Origin: Synaphobranchus kaupii
Lineage: Eukaryota; Chordata; Actinopteri; Anguilliformes; Synaphobranchidae
Length of the DNA stretch: 64,000 nt
Direction: 5' to 3'
NCBI GenBank assembly: GCA_029718625.1
Contig: CM056380.1
Span: 113,136,818 to 113,200,817, forward strand
Shown here piece by piece: positions 1-9,012 of this stretch (its first letter is position 1; every line of letters begins with the position of its first letter). A program made the translations under genes and the position numbers. The notes below the pieces were generated by a model. That model saw only the letters and a list, made by a program, of their open reading frames with translations. It made no database searches and had not been told where the DNA came from.

Positions 1-599
1 GAGGACATCTTCAAATTTCATCCTGGCGCTCGGAACAACGGAGAGAGAGAGATTGCACTGTTTGGAGAGAAAAAAAGAGCCGCCAAAGTGAGCGTGTCAC
101 CAGCACACGACTGGACACAAGCAAATATAGCAAGTATTCCACCACTGGCACCCCGGTGTTCACTTTTTTTTTTTTAAATGCGAGTCAAACATTGTACTTG
201 TAGTTAACAGACAGTTTCCATTCTGTGCTGCTTATTAACTTTCAACCTTGTTGTCATTGGTTAAAAGCCTTATTTTTAAGGAAAGGCAAAAACACCACGG
301 GCACTGTTACCTCGACCGTTTGTTCCCAACATCGGCCCTGGGAGGAGCCTGTGTATGCTAATTTGGCTACAGCCAATCGCAAGCACAAATAAGACCATTG
401 AAAATATGTTGTCCTATCATAGGGTTTCCTTAAACCTATGACCACATTACAGGTTTGGTTGGCTGGATTTTGTTTGTCTTTACCTGATTGATTAAAAGTC
501 CTGGGATGTCAATATGAGACATTTATTCTTCATGGTAACATAGCTGTTTCTGACACAATGTGGCCTTAAGAAGGTAAATCAACCTTCAGTAGACATAGT
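1..599. other. No gene recognised
   Basis: AT-rich sequence without a convincing open reading frame, RNA gene or identifiable repeat. The short reading frames here have no recognisable motif and look like chance. Confidence 0.6.
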
Positions 600-1689
600 G
601 GGCCTCATTTATCAATGTGGTCGTAAAAAAGAGCGTATGTTTGACGGATCCAACTTGCATACGTATTTCTCACGTGATTCATCAAACTTGTGTAAATCAC
701 TGATCTGAGCATAAATGTATTCGTAGGTTGATAAATCAGACTTGATTGTATATTAGCAAGCGCGTTCACATCATTATGAATTACCATACTCACACGCCAA
801 TTTTATTACCATATTTGGCAAGGCCACCTCCTTTAAAACGTACATGCCAACGTCGTTTTCTCAACAGGCAACAGGAAAGCAAATAATTTTTCTGTGAGGG
901 TAAACTTTAAATGCTTATGAATTAACATGAAAATAAACGTGTGCTTATTGGGAGCGTTAGTAGTGGTGTGCAGCTTAGCTCAAAAGCCGCTATGTGGCAG
1001 AGGATAACCAGGACTAAAATGCTTCCTCTGAATTGCGAATTACAGCTGAGATAAAAAAATGTAAAAGAAAATAACCATTCACAAAAAAAGTTCTGCCGGA
1101 CGGTACAGATAGCTCGAGGAAAGGGCATCCCGGACCTCTCGTCTGCAGAAGAGAGGGTGGGGGATATCAATGGGAAAGTGGCAGTGGAAGGAGTGATAGA
1201 AGATGCGAATGCAACTTGATTTGTCAAGATTTCAAGATTCTCTCACGCTGGTTGCGACATTTGCTAGGTCTTCTAGGCTAATAAAACTAGATCGGATTTA
1301 TAGAAAAAATAGGAAAACAGTTTTCCATCTTGCATACAACATGACTGGTGATGCGTAATTATTTTCATACGGCTGACTTCAATAAACAGAGGCTATTTCC
1401 TGATGTAATAATTTTAACCGGCTTCTGCTTCATTCCATTTAGGCTGCACGTGATGACAAACTAATAGCGATTAAACTAATAGTGATTAAAAATGAACTTA
1501 TTCAGATATTAATTTTACCAATTAGGCTACGCAACATACAACAACATGTAGGTCAAGTGCATTTTAAAATATTGCCCAGATGCATTAACTGCTTTCAATA
1601 TTTTTATAAATGGAATGACTTGGACGTTATTTTGTCATTTTTATGATCAGCTACTTTTTTAAGGCACACTCTGATTTTAAAGCTCACAT
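600..1689 (+). repeat. TIR-bearing repeat, unit 1 (left part)
   Basis: Begins with gggcctcatttatcaa and matches 6896-8370 at high identity over most of its length. The unit is split by the LTR element at 1690-6765 and resumes at 6771-6895. The right terminus (aaatgaggct) exists only in unit 2, so unit 1 ends at the shared tgcatgcaat. The short inverted ends suggest a non-autonomous DNA transposon. No transposase is recognisable, and the superfamily is not certain (the ends resemble PIF/Harbinger-type ends). Confidence 0.6.
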
Positions 1690-1947
1690 TGTAACGTTCC
1701 GTTCCCTTCCTGTCCTTTTTTCCGTGTTTTCCCCTTTTCCTTCCGTGTCATGTTGGATTCCCTTGTCCGTGTTTTCCCCTCTGCTGCAGGCTGGGCGTTT
1801 CCCCTCTGTTTCGCTCTCTTGATTTCCCACTTTAGTTTCCGCCTATCGCCTTCCCCGCTCGTTGCATGCATTCCTCACCTGTGTGTTTAGCAATCACTCC
1901 CGGTTACATTCCTCACGTGTGCTTTATTGGTTCCTATTTCACTGCCC

Positions 1948-1989
1948 TATTTAAACCCCCCTCTGGTTGCTAGTCGGCGCCAGTTTGTT
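1948..1989 (+). promoter_or_regulatory. LTR core promoter and predicted transcript start
   Basis: TATTTAAA lies at 1948-1955. A start about 32 nt downstream falls at 1980, where CCAGTTTGTT begins. That decamer can pair with AACGAACTGG at 3173-3182, just after the LTR, with one G-U pair. This is the arrangement expected of Tf1/Sushi self-priming elements. The start site itself is inferred. Confidence 0.55.
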
Positions 1990-2499
1990 AACTTACCTTG
2001 TTCGTTGTATGGTCTCCACGTTTCTGGTCCCATGTTTCTGAGCGCTTGGTTGTGGGTTAATTCCTTACAGCTTTCGTTATACCTGTCTTCCAGTTTGGTA
2101 TCAATCCAGCCCGAACGTTTTGCTGCTTTGCATGCCTCTAACCTGACTCCCTCTAACCACCAGCTGTTCCAGCTTCTACCAGTCTGTAGCTATTGTAATC
2201 CCTGTGTGTGTTACGGTACCTCCAACTCCAGCTCGAGTTGCGTCCGCAGTTGGCTGCACAGCTTCGCAATCCTGCAGTGGTTCCTGTCCGGCCGTGGCTA
2301 CCTCCATTGCTGCGGTTACGGTCCCAGGTTCCTCAGCAACCCAGCTACCCCAACCGGACCTACCTGAGCTCCGCCACACAGCTCTTCCCTGCCGGGTTCT
2401 GCCGGCTACCTACCATAGCGTTCAGTCCAGTACTCGTAATACCTCCCGGTCCAGCTCCGGTCCAGTTCCAATTCTAACTCACCTTCTGTTTTCTGTCCT

Positions 2500-3000
2500 G
2501 TTCCTGAGTGGGCCTTCCGGTCCAGTTCCAGTCCAGTCCCGGTGTGAAGTTCACCGCCCGTCAAAGTCCAGTTTCGGCTTGGAACAAGTTTGCCGTTCCA
2601 GTAATCCAGTTCCTGAGTGGACCTCCCGGTCCAGTTCCAGTCCAGTCCCGGTGTGAAGTTCTCCGCCTGTAAAAGTCCAGTTCCGGCTTGGAACAAGTTG
2701 CCGTTCCAGTTATCCAGTTCCTGAGTGGACCTCCCGGTCCAGTTCCAGTCCAGTCCCGGTGTGAAGTTCACCGCCTGTAAAAGTCCAGTTCCGGCTTGGA
2801 ACAAGTTTGCCGTTCCAGTATCCAGTTCCTGAGTGGACCTCCCGGTCCAGTTCCAGTCCAGTCTCGGTGTGAAGTACACCACCAGTAAAAGTCCAGTTCC
2901 GGCTTGGAACAAGTTTGCCGTTCCAGAGACTCTGTCCCTGAGTGGACCTCCCGGTCCAGTACAGTCCAGTTCCGGCTTGGAACACGCTCCTGAGTTTAAG
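2500..3000 (+). repeat. 108-109 bp tandem repeats inside the 5' LTR
   Basis: Units begin at 2500, 2609, 2717 and 2825, with a partial one at 2934, each opening gt(t/c)cctgagtgg. The same array occurs at about 6094-6594 in the 3' LTR. The units carry many gtccagttcc motifs. Long open frames across them on both strands are repeat artefacts, because no stop codon is present in the unit. Confidence 0.85.
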
Positions 3001-3098
3001 TCCAGCTCCGGCTTGGAGCAGTCCGTATCGGACTCCTGTGTTCCTGTGTAATACTGTGTTTTTCCCTTCTGTACAGCTTTGGGACTACCCCAACGCTT

Positions 3099-3104
3099 AA
3101 TAAA
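3099..3104 (+). terminator. LTR polyadenylation signal
   Basis: AATAAA in cgcttaataaatattc, about 67 bp before the LTR end; the 3' LTR copy is at 6693-6698. This is where the element's RNA would be expected to be polyadenylated. Confidence 0.6.
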
Positions 3105-3171
3105 TATTCTTTCCTTTGAATCTGCCTCCTGGTCGTTGCACTTGGGTTCGTCCCGTATTTGGATCGTAACA

Positions 3172-3182
3172 GAACGAACTGG
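3172..3182 (+). promoter_or_regulatory. Probable self-primer binding site
   Basis: GAACGAACTGG directly follows the LTR. Positions 3173-3182 are complementary to the predicted RNA 5' end at 1980-1989 (ten base pairs, one of them G-U). I recognise no tRNA match. Self-priming is known for Tf1 and proposed for Sushi-type elements. Confidence 0.5.
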
Positions 3183-3190
3183 CCAAAAGC

Positions 3191-4174
3191 ATGGACCCAG
3201 CCGACCTGGAGCAGATTCGCCACGCCTTCACCTGCCAAACTGCGGTCAGCGACCAACAGGGCCGACGTTTGGATGACGTATTGGAGGTGCTGAGAGGCAT
3301 CACGGAGCAGGTGGCTCAGCTTTCGCTTCACCAGCCTCTTCCTCGGATTCCTGTGGGCCCTATTCCTCCAGTTCCTGAACCGCCTCCCGAGGCTCCGGTT
3401 CTCACTCCTAGCCGGGAACCCAGAGTGCAACACCCCGAATTATACCGTGGGGGGTTAGGGAGGTGTCGCGAGTTTCTCATGAAATGTGACATCGTTTTCC
3501 GCATGCAGCCCACTTCCTTCGCCTCCGACCCTTGTAAGATCGCGTTCATCATGAGCAGCCTGGGAGGAAGTGCCCTGGAGTGGGCCACATCTATGTGGGA
3601 CAGTCAAGCTCCGTTGTGCAATAATTTTGCAGCCTTTACCTCTGAGATGCGGCGCGTTTTCGACCACCCAGCCTGTGGGCGAGACGCTACCCAGCGCCTG
3701 CTCCAAGTCCGCCAAGGCAGCCGCAGTGTTGCCGAAATGGCCATTCAGTTCCGCACCCTCGCTGCGGAGTCCGGATGGAACGACACCTCCCTCCAGGGGG
3801 CTTTTCGCCAGGCCCTCAGTGAGGAACTCAAGGACCAGCTTGCTACCCGTGAGGAGTCCAACTCCCTCAACAGTCTCATTAGCTTGGCCATTGCCATCGA
3901 TAATCGTCTCCGTATCCGGGCTCGTGAGCGAGGGAAGAACCCCGGCCGTCACTCACTCCCCGACTCTCCCAATGTGCGTCGACACTCTACCGTCACGAGT
4001 CCGAGAGTTACGTCTGGTGTCTCCGAGGAGGAGCCTATGCAACTGGGCAGAGTTTCGGTCGATGCTGAGGAGCGCCAACGTCGCCTTTGCACTAGGTCCT
4101 GTTTTTATTGTGGCAAACCAGGCCATCAGATCGCCTCATGTCCCATTCGCCCAAAAGATTTGGCTCGCCAGTGA
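3191..4174 (+). CDS. Gag-like nucleocapsid polyprotein of the Sushi-type element
   Basis: Intact 327-residue frame that would form the retrotransposon particle and bind its RNA. The N-terminal third has a proline-rich linker. The middle, with the motif HPELYRGG and the hydrophobic stretch IAFIMSSLGGSALEWA, is the Ty3/gypsy capsid domain, the type domesticated in mammals as PEG10/RTL genes. The C-terminus has one zinc knuckle, CFYCGKPGHQIASC (residues about 302-315). The start is the first ATG after the primer site. The last codons overlap the pol frame, which lies in the -1 frame. Apparently undamaged, although the element as a whole is defective. Confidence 0.85.
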   Translation: MDPADLEQIRHAFTCQTAVSDQQGRRLDDVLEVLRGITEQVAQLSLHQPLPRIPVGPIPPVPEPPPEAPVLTPSREPRVQHPELYRGGLGRCREFLMKCDIVFRMQPTSFASDPCKIAFIMSSLGGSALEWATSMWDSQAPLCNNFAAFTSEMRRVFDHPACGRDATQRLLQVRQGSRSVAEMAIQFRTLAAESGWNDTSLQGAFRQALSEELKDQLATREESNSLNSLISLAIAIDNRLRIRARERGKNPGRHSLPDSPNVRRHSTVTSPRVTSGVSEEEPMQLGRVSVDAEERQRRLCTRSCFYCGKPGHQIASCPIRPKDLARQ

Positions 4175-4195
4175 AGCTGGGCGTACTGACGAGCC
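4150..4195 (+). promoter_or_regulatory. -1 ribosomal frameshift site between gag and pol
   Basis: The heptamer C CCA AAA (4150-4156) sits in the gag frame as X XXY YYZ. After a 5-nt spacer, GGCTCG (4162-4167) can pair with CGAGCC (4190-4195), and inside it CCAG (4168-4171) can pair with CTGG (4177-4180). A -1 slip here leads directly into the protease frame. This is the textbook slippery-site plus stem layout; the efficiency cannot be judged from sequence. Confidence 0.7.
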
Positions 4196-4521
4196 CCATC
4201 ATTCCTAACCATGCAGCTCAGAACCGCCTTGTTTTCAAGGCCACTCTCCTTTGGAGGGACAATTCAGCCTCCTCATCGGCCCTCATCGACTCCGGGGCTG
4301 ACGCTAACTTCATAGACATCACCTTTGCCAGGAGGGCCGGCATTCCTACAGAGATTCTACCTTCTCCTATTTCTGCTCTCGCTCTGGACGGTAGAAGCCT
4401 GGGGTTAGTTACCCACTCCACCGTTCCAATTCAGTTAGTTTTATCTGGCAATCCCCTCAGGAGCACATTCTCCACGTCCGGGAGGTTCTCCAGCGGCTGC
4501 TGGAGAATCAGCTCTTCGTGA
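4151..4521 (+). pseudogene. Aspartic protease of the LTR element, broken after the catalytic region
   Basis: Read in the -1 frame relative to gag. It contains ALIDSGADANFI, with the D-S-G catalytic triad of retropepsins, followed by the flap-like ALDGRSLG region. Coding sense is lost near 4453, where a deletion joins it out of frame to reverse transcriptase sequence, so residues after about LVLSGN are meaningless. Confidence 0.75.
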
Positions 4522-5879
4522 AGGCCGAGAAGTGCTCATTTCACGCCTCATCTGTCCCGTTCCTCGGCTTCATCATCGAGGAGGGCAGTATCCGGGCGGA
4601 CCCTGTTAAGGTTAAGGCGGTGACAGAATGGCCCCAACCATCCTCACGTAAGCACCTTCAGCAGTTCCTTGGCTTCGCGAATTTTTATCGTCGTTTCATC
4701 CGCAATTATAGTGTCATTGCTGCCCCCCTTACCAAGCTCACCTCCACTGCCTTTCCTTTTTGCTGGAATTCCGAGGCCCAGCGGGCTTTTGAACAGCTCA
4801 AGGTCCGGTTTTCCTCAGCTCCCATTCTTTGTCACCCCGACACAACCCATCAATTTACTATTGAGGTGGATGCCTCCGACACCGGCGTAGGGGCCATTCT
4901 GTCTCAGCGAGCCGCCTTGGACAACAAACTCCATCCCTGCGCGTTCTTCTCCCGGAGACTGTCCTCCGCGGAGCGGAATTATGATGTCGGGGATCGGGAA
5001 CTGCTGGCCATTAAACTGGCACTTGAGGAGTGGCGCCACTGGCTGGAGGGGGCAGGTAATCCCTTTATTGTTCTTACTGACCATCAGAATTTAATTTATC
5101 TCAGGTCGGCCAAGAGGCTTAATGCCCGACAGGCTAGATGGTCCCTATTTTTTGCCCGCTTCAATTTTTCTGTTTCTTTCCGCCCCGGTTCCCGTAATAC
5201 CAAGGCAGATGCCTTGTCCCGTATTTTTTCCCTCCCCTCCAGTCCTGCTGATCCGGAGCCCATCCTACCGGCATCCTGTGTGGTGGCTGCGGTCTCCTGG
5301 GAGATCGAGGAGATCGTGAGGGCCGCTCAGACTTCCCAACCGGACCCCCGCAGTAACCCTAACTCCTCTTTATTTGTGCCCAATTCCGTCCGCTCCCAGG
5401 TCCTGGAATGGGTTCACGCCTCCCGTCTGGCTTGTCACCCAGGTGTTGCCAGAACGATCGCCCTTGTCAGGAGGAGTTTTTGGTGGCCCACCCTCAAGGG
5501 GGATACCCGTGCCTTCGTCCTGGCCTGCTCTGTTTGCGCCAGGAGCAAGGCATCCCACCAGCCTCCCTCCGGTCTTCTCCATCCCCTCCCCGTCCCGGGC
5601 CGTCCTTGGAGTCACATCGGCGTTGACTTCGTCACCGGTCTGCCGTTGTCAGAGGGCAATACTGCCATTCTGACAATTGTGGACCGGTTCTCCAAGGCGG
5701 TTCACTTTATCCCTCTTCCCAAGCTCCCGTCCGCCCTCGAAACTGCTGAGCTCCTGGTGTTGCACGTGGTCAGGCTGCACGGGATCCCCTCCGACATTGT
5801 TTCAGACCGTGGGCCCCAATTCTCCTCCCAGGTATGGAAGGCGTTCTGTGTAGCCCTGGGTGCTTCTGCTAGTTTGTCT
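4453..5879 (+). pseudogene. Pol remnant: end of reverse transcriptase, RNase H, integrase
   Basis: Starts inside reverse transcriptase, downstream of the deleted YxDD active site, with the typical connection [16 protein letters not shown]. RNase H follows: [12 protein letters not shown] (Asp), [12 protein letters not shown] (Glu) and VLTDHQNL (Asp). The integrase has the zinc-binding H-H-C-C segment ([11 protein letters not shown] to [10 protein letters not shown]) and two acidic catalytic sites, GVDFVTGLP and SDRGPQFSS. The final Glu, the C-terminal part and any chromodomain are gone, because the frame runs directly into LTR sequence at about 5878. It cannot encode a working polymerase or integrase. 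Confidence 0.85.
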
Positions 5880-6765
5880 GTCCGGCCGTGGCTACCTCCA
5901 TTGCTGCGGTTACGGTCCCAGGTTCCTCAGCAACCCAGCTACCCCAACCGGACCTACCTGAGCTCCGCCACACAGCTCTTCCCTGCCGGGTTCTGCCGGC
6001 TACCTACCATAGCGTTCAGTCCAGTACTCGTAATACCTCCCGGTCCAGCTCCGGTCCAGTTCCAATTCTAACTCACCTTCTGTTTTCTGTCCTGTTCCTG
6101 AGTGGGCCTTCCGGTCCAGTTCCAGTCCAGTCCCGGTGTGAAGTTCACCGCCCGTCAAAGTCCAGTTTCGGCTTGGAACAAGTTTGCCGTTCCAGTAATC
6201 CAGTTCCTGAGTGGACCTCCCGGTCCAGTTCCAGTCCAGTCCCGGTGTGAAGTTCTCCGCCTGTAAAAGTCCAGTTCCGGCTTGGAACAAGTTGCTGTTC
6301 CAGTTATCCAGTTCCTGAGTGGACCTCCCGGTCCAGTTCCAGTCCAGTCCCGGTGTGAAGTTCACCGCCTGTAAAAGTCCAGTTCCGGCTTGGAACAAGT
6401 TTGCCGTTCCAGTATCCAGTTCCTGAGTGGACCTCCCGGTCCAGTTCCAGTCCAGTCTCGGTGTGAAGTACACCACCAGTAAAAGTCCAGTTCCGGCTTG
6501 GAACAAGTTTGCCGTTCCAGAGACTCTGTCCCTGAGTGGACCTCCCGGTCCAGTACAGTCCAGTTCCGGCTTGGAACACGCTCCTGAGTTTAAGTCCAGC
6601 TCCGGCTTGGAGCAGTCCGTATCGGACTCCTGTGTTCCTGTGTAATACTGTGTTTTTCCCTTCTGTACAGCTTTGGGACTACCCCAACGCTTAATAAATA
6701 TTCTTTCCTTTGAATCTGCCTCCTGGTCGTTGCACTTGTGTTCGTCCCGTATTTGGATCGTAACA
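5878..6765 (+). repeat. 3' long terminal repeat, 5'-truncated
   Basis: Collinear with 2284-3171 of the 5' LTR with only about two differences seen (for example gttgccgtt/gttgctgtt and cttgggttc/cttgtgttc). The missing left part was removed by the same deletion that cut the integrase. The sequence ctgtccggcc spans the join and may have served as microhomology. Confidence 0.85.
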
Positions 6766-6770
6766 CACAT

Positions 6771-6895
6771 AACCTTTTTATAAACATAACAATGTTTTTT
6801 GTTGACTCCGCAGTGCTCTGAACAAAAGTTTATTATTATTTATTTTCATTATTGGCTGGGCAACTATTGTTCCCTTGCTGTTCATTGCATGCAAT
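6771..6895 (+). repeat. TIR-bearing repeat, unit 1 (right part)
   Basis: Continues unit 1 beyond the LTR insertion. It matches 8371-8492 of unit 2 up to ttcattgcatgcaat and then stops exactly where unit 2 begins. Confidence 0.6.
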
Positions 6896-8662
6896 GGGCC
6901 TCATTTATCAATATGGTCGTACAAAAGCGTATATTTGACGGATTCAGCTTGCGTACAAAATTTTCATGTGCGATTCATCAAACTTGTGTAAATCACTGAT
7001 CTGAGCATAAATGTATGATGAATCAGACTTGATCGTATATTAGGAAGTGCGTTCACATCATTATGAATTACCATACTAAACACGCCCATTTTATTATCTA
7101 TATTTGGGAAGGCCATCTCCTTTTAAACGCACATGCCAACCAAGGGGCCAAGACTGGGCTTTCGTTTTGAAGCTCACTTCCTGGTTGGGCTGGGAGCGGC
7201 AATTGTGCCGTTGCTCACTAGCGCCACTGCGGTTGGCTCCAGTATAGGTCTTTCACTATGTAAGTCAATGGCAGCAATGTGGTCAAAATACTCAGTCAAT
7301 AAATTTTTCCCACAAAAAAATGTAATTGCAATAAGTGCCTTTCCTTCATCTAATGCCTCTGCATGTGCTGATTTTTTAAAAATATTGTGTCGTTTGGGCA
7401 GGGTATTAACATTTGTTCAGAACCAATCAGCGGGACAGGTTGAGTCCTCTTCGGCTACACGGAGCAGACGCAGTTTGTACAAACCGGCGGCGAAAAAGAC
7501 TTCCGGAGACTCCATTCGGTTTTTACGAGGCGATGGCTGACGTCACAGTGACTTTGTCCATATTTTTTATACAGTCTATGATGCCAACACGGTTTTCTCC
7601 AGTATTATAGGTAACAGGAAAGCAAATTATTTTTCTGTGAGGCTAAACTTTAAATGCTTATGAATGAACAAGAAAATAAACGTGTGCTTATTGGGAGCGA
7701 GTGGTGTGCAGTCTAGCTCAAAAGCCACTATGTGGCAGGGGATCACCAGGGCTAAATTGCTCCCTCTGAATTGCGAACTACAGCTGATATAAAAATTTTA
7801 AAAGAAAATAACCATTCACGAAAAAAAGTTCTACCGGACGGTAGGCTACAGGAAATGGAATCCCGGACCTCTCGTCTGCAGAAGAGAGGGTGGGGGATAT
7901 CATTGGGTCGTGTAAGGAGTGATAGAAGACGCGACTGTGTTTTAAGTCTTTTAGGCTAATAAAACTAGATCGGATTTATAGAAAAAATATGAAAACAGTT
8001 TTGCGTCTTGCATACAACATGACCGGTGATGCGTAATTATTTTCATATGGCTGTCTCCAATAAATACTTATACAGAGGATATTCCTGATGTAATCATTTT
8101 AACCGGCTTCTGCTTCATTCCATTTAGGCTGCACAATAGCGATTAAACTAATAGTTTTAAATGATTAAAAACCAACTTATTCAGATACTATTTTTGCCAA
8201 TTAGGCTACACAATTTACGTCTACAGCCACAACGCGTAGGTGAAGTGCATTTTAAAATATTGCCCAGATACATAAACTGCTTTTAATATTTTCACAAATG
8301 GAATGAACTTCGTACCATTTTTATGATCAGCTACTCATTTAAGGCGAACTCTGATTTTAAAGCTCACATAACCTGTTTTTCAAAGAGCACCTTTTTGTTT
8401 ATCACCTGTTGACTCCGCAGTGCTCTGAACAAAAGTTACTTGTTTTCATTATAGACTGCACAACTATTCCGTTGCTGTTCATTGCATGCAATGTCGCTGC
8501 CTCGCCACTGGGAAAAGCGCACTGTCGGTCGAGAGCCGTCGTGAGATTTGATCGTACCGTACACCCACATTCATTTTGATAAATCCGGACATGTCCCTAA
8601 AAATGGCCGCACGCTCACATTACGATCAGATTTGAACGTACACCTGAATGACAAATGAGGCT
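6896..8662 (+). repeat. TIR-bearing repeat, unit 2 (complete)
   Basis: Starts gggcctcatttatcaa and ends tgacaaatgaggct, giving imperfect terminal inverted repeats. It repeats unit 1 (600-1689 plus 6771-6895) in the same orientation and adds the right-hand 170 bp that unit 1 lacks. A 440-bp insertion interrupts it at 7141. No protein-coding transposase is recognised. Confidence 0.6.
7141..7580. mobile_element. 440-bp insertion with 8-bp target duplication
   Basis: Absent from unit 1 of the surrounding repeat. Flanked by atgccaac at 7133-7140 and 7581-7588. An 8-bp duplication fits hAT-type transposition, but the termini (caaggggccaag... and ...cagtctatg) show only weak inverted similarity, so a SINE-like origin is also possible. 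Its end, atatttttt atacagtctatg, resembles a repeat common in fish genomes. Confidence 0.6.
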
Positions 8663-8811
8663 CAGTGTGCCTAATTAATAACAATGAACGGATTATTGAA
8701 ATGATGGGTTTTCATTTGTGCTTGGAACAGAAACCAGCACACACAGGTGTCACCAGCCAGGACCAGGGTTCAGAGACACTGATCAAGAACCACTGATCGA
8801 GAACAGGGGGT

Positions 8812-9012
8812 GTTCAACCTTTTCTCATCCAGGGAGCCCCACCCAGGCTCAAAGGCATCGATAATCATAAGTTAATATAGTTTTATAGTTTGAAATATTT
8901 TCCAGAATCTATATATAGACAGTCATTACATATCAAGTCTGGCCAGGGACCCCCTACAGTACCTTCAAGGACACCCAGTGAGCACAGAACCCCAGCTGAA
9001 AACCCAGGATCT
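8812..9012 (+). repeat. Interspersed repeat, copy A
   Basis: The segment from ttcaaccttttctcatcc to aaaacccaggatc matches the reverse complement of 57495-57731. The shared parts include the cctttgagcctgg region and a block around ggccagggaccccctacagtacc. No coding content. Two diverged, inverted copies in one window show it is a dispersed family. Confidence 0.65.

Larger units (their letters stand above)
1690..3171 (+). repeat. 5' long terminal repeat
   Basis: 1482 bp, starting TG and ending CA. Contains a TATA box near 1948, about four and a half tandem copies of a 108-109 bp unit (2500-3000), and an AATAAA at 3099-3104. Positions 2284-3171 match 5878-6765 of the 3' LTR without length change. 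The left 594 bp have no partner, because the 3' copy is truncated. Confidence 0.9.
1690..6765 (+). mobile_element. Sushi-type Ty3/gypsy LTR retrotransposon, internally deleted
   Basis: An LTR element starting TGTAACG and ending CGTAACA, bounded by the 5-bp target duplication cacat (1685-1689 and 6766-6770). Order: 5' LTR, primer site, gag with a CCHC knuckle, a -1 frameshift site, aspartic protease, then a reverse transcriptase remnant, RNase H and integrase running into a shortened 3' LTR. Two deletions disable it. One near 4453 removes the first part of reverse transcriptase including its catalytic YxDD. The other at about 5878 removes the integrase end, any chromodomain, and the start of the 3' LTR. 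The shared 888 bp of the two LTRs differ at only about two positions by eye, so the insertion is young. Gag type and protein order fit the Sushi-ichi/Tf1 group of chromoviruses known from fish. Confidence 0.9.

Noticed and set aside
2204..2985. Long overlapping frames on both strands in the LTR (repeating FQAGTGLL or VQFQSS peptides)
   Set aside because: They arise from the stop-free 108-bp tandem repeat inside the LTR, recur identically in the 3' LTR, and have no protein-family features.
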